From an uncultured Paraprevotella sp. (GTDB taxonomy: Bacteria > Bacteroidota > Bacteroidia > Bacteroidales > Bacteroidaceae): 19,730 bases of DNA. Positions 16,641 through 19,730 of this stretch are shown in pieces. The stretch is taken from the NCBI GenBank assembly GCA_910584955.1, contig CAJUDC010000035.1:1-19730 (forward strand), read 5' to 3'. The position numbers were made by a program, and so were the translations under genes. Under the pieces are notes generated by a model, which worked only from the letters and a program-made list of their open reading frames with translations, was not told the DNA's origin and did not search any database. Position 1 is the stretch's first letter; each line of letters starts with the position of its first letter.

Positions 16641-17651
16641 ATGAAAGTAGCAATAGTTGGTGCGAGCGGTGCTGTGGGACAGGAGTTCCTGCGCGTGCTC
16701 GAAGAGAGAAACTTTCCGTTGGACGAGTTGGTATTGTTCGGTTCACAACGCAGCGCCGGTAAGAAATATACCTTTCGCGGCAAGGAGATCGAAGTGAAAC
16801 TCCTCCAGCACAACGATGATTTCAAGGATATCGACATCGCCTTTACTTCGGCAGGTGCCGGAACATCCAAAGAGTTTGCCGCCGACATCACCAAGTACGG
16901 CGCAGTGATGATTGACAACTCCAGCGCTTTCCGTATGGACGAAGACGTGCCTCTGGTCGTGCCCGAATGCAATGCCGCCGACGCCCTGAACCGTCCGCGC
17001 GGCATCATCGCCAACCCCAACTGCACCACCATCATGATGGTAGTGGCCCTGCAACCGCTGGAGCAGCTCAGCCACATCCGCCGCATCCACGTGGCCAGCT
17101 ATCAGGCCGCCAGCGGAGCCGGCGCAGCCGCCATGCAGGAACTGGAGCAGCAATACCGCGAGGTGCTCGACGGCAAACCGGCCACGGTAGAAAAGTTCCA
17201 GTATCAGTTGGCCTATAACGTTATCCCCCAGATCGACGTGTTCCAGGAAAACGGCTACACCAAGGAGGAAATGAAGATGTTCAACGAAACGCAGAAAATC
17301 ATGCACAGCAGCGTGCAATGCTCGGCCATGTGCGTGCGCGTCCCCTCGCTCCGAAGCCATTCCGAAGCCATTTGGGTGGAAACGGAACGCCCCGTCTCGG
17401 TGAAAGAGGCACAAGACGCCTTTGCCGCCGCCAAAGGCGTACAGCTGATGGACAATCCGGCTAATAAGGAATATCCCATGCCGCTCTTCCTGGCCGGCAA
17501 GGATGATGTATATGTAGGCCGCGTCCGTAAAGATCTGGCCAACGAGAACGGCCTGACGTTCTGGATTGTCGGTGACCAGATTAAGAAAGGCGCCGCGCTG
17601 AACGCCGTGCAGATTGCCGAATACTTAATCGAGGCAGGCGATGTAAAATAA
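16641..17651 (+). CDS. asd: Aspartate-semialdehyde dehydrogenase
   Basis: The 336-residue protein is full length. It has the N-terminal NADP-binding loop VGASGAVG (6-13), the catalytic cysteine C128 in NPNCTT, and the active-site histidine H240 in the segment RVPSLRSHSE. The enzyme reduces aspartyl phosphate to aspartate semialdehyde with NADPH in the cytoplasm. This is the branch point to lysine/diaminopimelate, threonine and methionine. The start is supported by an A-rich upstream region (AAAAAGAACAAAGAC) and by the canonical MKVAIVGASG opening. The gene is monocistronic, diverges from the antiporter operon, and is closed by tandem hairpins. Confidence 0.97.
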   Translation: MKVAIVGASGAVGQEFLRVLEERNFPLDELVLFGSQRSAGKKYTFRGKEIEVKLLQHNDDFKDIDIAFTSAGAGTSKEFAADITKYGAVMIDNSSAFRMDEDVPLVVPECNAADALNRPRGIIANPNCTTIMMVVALQPLEQLSHIRRIHVASYQAASGAGAAAMQELEQQYREVLDGKPATVEKFQYQLAYNVIPQIDVFQENGYTKEEMKMFNETQKIMHSSVQCSAMCVRVPSLRSHSEAIWVETERPVSVKEAQDAFAAAKGVQLMDNPANKEYPMPLFLAGKDDVYVGRVRKDLANENGLTFWIVGDQIKKGAALNAVQIAEYLIEAGDVK

Positions 17652-17681
17652 GCGGTGACGACCGCCAACCTTTAAAAAGCC

Positions 17682-17764
17682 GTACACCTTATTCTGAAAA
17701 GGTGTACAGCAAAAACTAAAAAGGTCTACACCTTATTTCAAGAAGGTGTAGACCTTTTTAGTTT
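17682..17764. terminator. Tandem hairpins forming a bidirectional terminator
   Basis: Hairpin 1 pairs GTACACCTT (17682-17690) with AAGGTGTAC (17699-17707). Hairpin 2 has a perfect 22-bp stem, 17713-17734 with 17743-17764, around the loop ATTTCAAG. The two share the ACACCTTATT core. Hairpin 2 carries T runs at its outer end on both strands (CCTTTTTAG on plus; the complement of CTAAAAAGG on minus). That suits ending both asd (+) and the convergent barrel gene (-). Confidence 0.85.
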
Positions 17765-17807
17765 GCAATCCTCATTTCCTATCGCCGTTCCGCTCGCGAC
17801 GGATCGA

Positions 17808-17839
17808 CCGGGCGGGCATCCCGTCGGCCGACCGCCCGG
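17808..17839. repeat. Short GC-rich inverted repeat
   Basis: CCGGGCGG (17808-17815) pairs with CCGCCCGG (17832-17839) between the tandem terminator and the end of the barrel gene. No T tract follows on either strand. Its role is unknown and it may be incidental. Confidence 0.3.
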
Positions 17840-17866
17840 AGCAACAAGGCATACGAAGCCGGGCGA

Positions 17867-19730
17867 TCAGTCTTTCTTTTTGGATTGCAGCTTATAGTTG
17901 AACCCGAACATCACATAGTCGGTCGTCCCGACACCCCACCACGCCGTACGCCTGTCTCCGCTCAAATAGCTGCCGTGGTTCATACGTTGACGCAATATGT
18001 CGTGCGCCGACAATGTCAGTGTCAGGTTCTTCTTTCGGAGACACGTTTTTTCCACGAGAATATCCCACACCGTATAAGCACGGTTCATCGACGGATCATC
18101 GTAACCGTAGGGGCGACTGAGCGAAACCGTCGTGTGCACCCGGATGCTCCCCGGCAAATTTCCCCATGCGTAACCGTAACAACTGACGGTACGTATGCTC
18201 CGTTCGTTCAATCCAAGCCGTGAATCGAGTGCGGAAATTCTGAAAGAGGTGTTGCAGGAAGCGCCGAATTTGTCCTGCCGGTAGCTGAGTTGCAGGCGGG
18301 GAGAGATATGATATGTACGCACCACATCACGCGCACTTTCGGTAGCTCCGCTCAGCATGGAATATTCCACGCTGCGGTAGGTTCTGCCGTCGAAACCGGG
18401 GGATAAGTTCCAACGGTTTTTCTTGTCCAGCGGCAAATTCACAGAACCGGACAAATGCCAGTCACGATCGCCTTCCGTGTTTTCGGGACGGATGACGGTG
18501 ATACCGGTCGAAGGATCATAGCGCTGCACATAACTCACCGCGCCCGTACCGTATGAATGGGACAACGACAGACTGAAATTTTGCTTGCGCTTGTTGAAGT
18601 GGCTGTACTTCCCCCCGAATTTATGGGTATAGTAACCTTTCAGATTAGGATTGCCCATACGGATGTTAAGGGGATCCGTATCGTCCGTCATGTCAATCAG
18701 GTTGCGCAGCATGTAGTCGCCGGTAAACGAGTTGTAATAGTTGAATTCCAGCGTGCCCAGACTATCGGTGACGTATTTGATTCTGGCCGAGGGAGCTATA
18801 TGCAAATACGATTTCGACAAATGCTTGCTGACACCGTCGCGCCGGTAGTCCACCACATCGGTATAAGGTTGCACGCCGAACTGCCCGAAAATGCTGACCT
18901 TCTTTTTCCAGTCCCAGTTCAGACCGGTCTCTATCCAGTGGTGGGTCCCGTGCAACTCGCTGTCGTAGCTGTTGCGCATATCCAGCGCACGCACCAGCAT
19001 TTCCACGTCGTCGGGGCGCAGCCCCAGTACGACCTTTGTAGGATCGTCCCACGGATCGCCCAGTTCGTCGAGCCGATAACGATAATGCCCCCGGTCGTCG
19101 TGGTAACCTTTGTACAACCCGTAAGTGCCCCGCAGGCGCAAGCCGTTTTTAAACACATGCACGTAGTCCAGAAAGAAACGCCCCGAGCGGAACGAGGCCG
19201 GACTTCGGGCATAAATGTTACGAAACTCGTCGCGTTCCTCCTGTCCGGGCTGGTAATAATTATACCCCTCCCGATCATAATCATCCGTTTTCTCGTTCCG
19301 ATATTGCAGATCCCCCCGCAATGTAAAGTTACATCCGTCGGACGTCACCCACCAGTTGGCCCAGAAACCCAACGAAGCATCCCGATACTCATGGTACTGA
19401 CGACCATCGTCCAGTCTGCTGTTCACCGCCGTTGTGCCGAACAATGCGGGATTCGCAAGCAGACTGTCCAGCGGCGCAACGGACAGCGCATAAGGATTCT
19501 CGTTCCAGGTTCCGCTGCGGCTCCAGCCCTTCCCGTTCCCTTTGCCATAGCCCAACGAGGGTGTCAGCGTAATAAAAGAAGAGGTAGACGGTCGCCAGTC
19601 CAGCTGAAAGGAGGATTTAAGACTAAAGTTACGATCGCGATAGCCGTTGTCCTCCAAAGAATAGGACGAGACACCGGCCCGGTATTGCTCCACAAACCGC
19701 CCGCCCCGGTCGGTCATAATTTCATTGTCT
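17867..19730 (-). CDS. Outer-membrane beta-barrel (TonB-receptor-like) protein, 5' part beyond window
   Basis: About 620 residues are visible and the frame stays open to the right edge (DNEI precedes the ATG at 19717), so that ATG is probably internal. The sequence is dominated by alternating beta strands rich in Tyr, Arg, Asp and Gly. Examples are FSLSLSHSYGTG, and the terminal YVMFGFNYKL with a short lysine-rich tail, typical of the large outer-membrane beta-barrel family related to TonB-dependent receptors in Bacteroidales. The carboxypeptidase-regulatory-like and plug domains expected at the N-terminus would be off-window, so whether it is a true TonB-dependent transporter cannot be decided here. 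Substrate is unknown and no SusD partner is visible. It converges on asd. Confidence 0.8.
   Translation of the reverse strand, partial: DNEIMTDRGGRFVEQYRAGVSSYSLEDNGYRDRNFSLKSSFQLDWRPSTSSFITLTPSLGYGKGNGKGWSRSGTWNENPYALSVAPLDSLLANPALFGTTAVNSRLDDGRQYHEYRDASLGFWANWWVTSDGCNFTLRGDLQYRNEKTDDYDREGYNYYQPGQEERDEFRNIYARSPASFRSGRFFLDYVHVFKNGLRLRGTYGLYKGYHDDRGHYRYRLDELGDPWDDPTKVVLGLRPDDVEMLVRALDMRNSYDSELHGTHHWIETGLNWDWKKKVSIFGQFGVQPYTDVVDYRRDGVSKHLSKSYLHIAPSARIKYVTDSLGTLEFNYYNSFTGDYMLRNLIDMTDDTDPLNIRMGNPNLKGYYTHKFGGKYSHFNKRKQNFSLSLSHSYGTGAVSYVQRYDPSTGITVIRPENTEGDRDWHLSGSVNLPLDKKNRWNLSPGFDGRTYRSVEYSMLSGATESARDVVRTYHISPRLQLSYRQDKFGASCNTSFRISALDSRLGLNERSIRTVSCYGYAWGNLPGSIRVHTTVSLSRPYGYDDPSMNRAYTVWDILVEKTCLRKKNLTLTLSAHDILRQRMNHGSYLSGDRRTAWWGVGTTDYVMFGFNYKLQSKKKD

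Overview
This is a chromosomal stretch from a member of the Bacteroidales, most likely Bacteroides or a close relative. The evidence is the PorT-type outer-membrane barrel, the modular exported glycosidases, the split 5'-nucleotidase pair, A-rich ribosome-binding regions without a clear Shine-Dalgarno, and repeated TAnnTTTG promoter boxes typical of the phylum. Species cannot be read from the window. No phage, insertion sequence, CRISPR, rRNA or tRNA gene was seen.

Layout. 1-966: the start of a 2[4Fe-4S] ferredoxin (-) diverges from porT (+). 967-5033: a large exported GH2 beta-galactosidase (-) sits in AT-richer DNA. It is flanked by gene-poor sequence holding a frameshifted relic of an AraC-family regulator and a long imperfect palindrome. 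5034-6679: a two-gene operon (-) encodes the two domains of a 5'-nucleotidase as separate exported proteins, with the C-terminal-domain gene first. 6760-7321: rplS (ribosomal protein L19, +) has its own promoter, a leader that may fold, and a strong terminator. 7544-11629: a GC-rich 1361-residue exported enzyme (-) has the order DUF4861, GH105, Ig-like, F5/8C, Ig-like, LamG, and a C-terminal tail like a type IX secretion sorting domain. 12091-16567: a tight four-gene operon (-) encodes a Kef-type antiporter, TcdA, a LolD-type ATPase and a CvfB-like S1 protein, and ends in a strong terminator. 16641-17651: asd (+) diverges from the antiporter with almost overlapping promoters. It is followed by two related hairpins, the second with a perfect 22-bp stem. 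17867-19730: an outer-membrane beta-barrel protein (-) runs off the right edge.

How it fits together. Housekeeping functions (L19, lysine/threonine/methionine precursor synthesis, tRNA modification, ion homeostasis, lipoprotein or efflux ATPase) alternate with envelope and glycan-foraging functions (beta-galactosidase, rhamnogalacturonyl hydrolase-like enzyme, nucleotidase, barrel proteins). PorT and the GH105 protein's C-terminal tail hint at type IX secretion, but no other component of that system is present. Nothing here is convincingly a new system. The items most worth a second look are the AraC relic beside lacZ, the 4809-4870 palindrome, the DUF4861-GH105 multidomain protein, the domain-swapped nucleotidase operon and the possible L19 leader.
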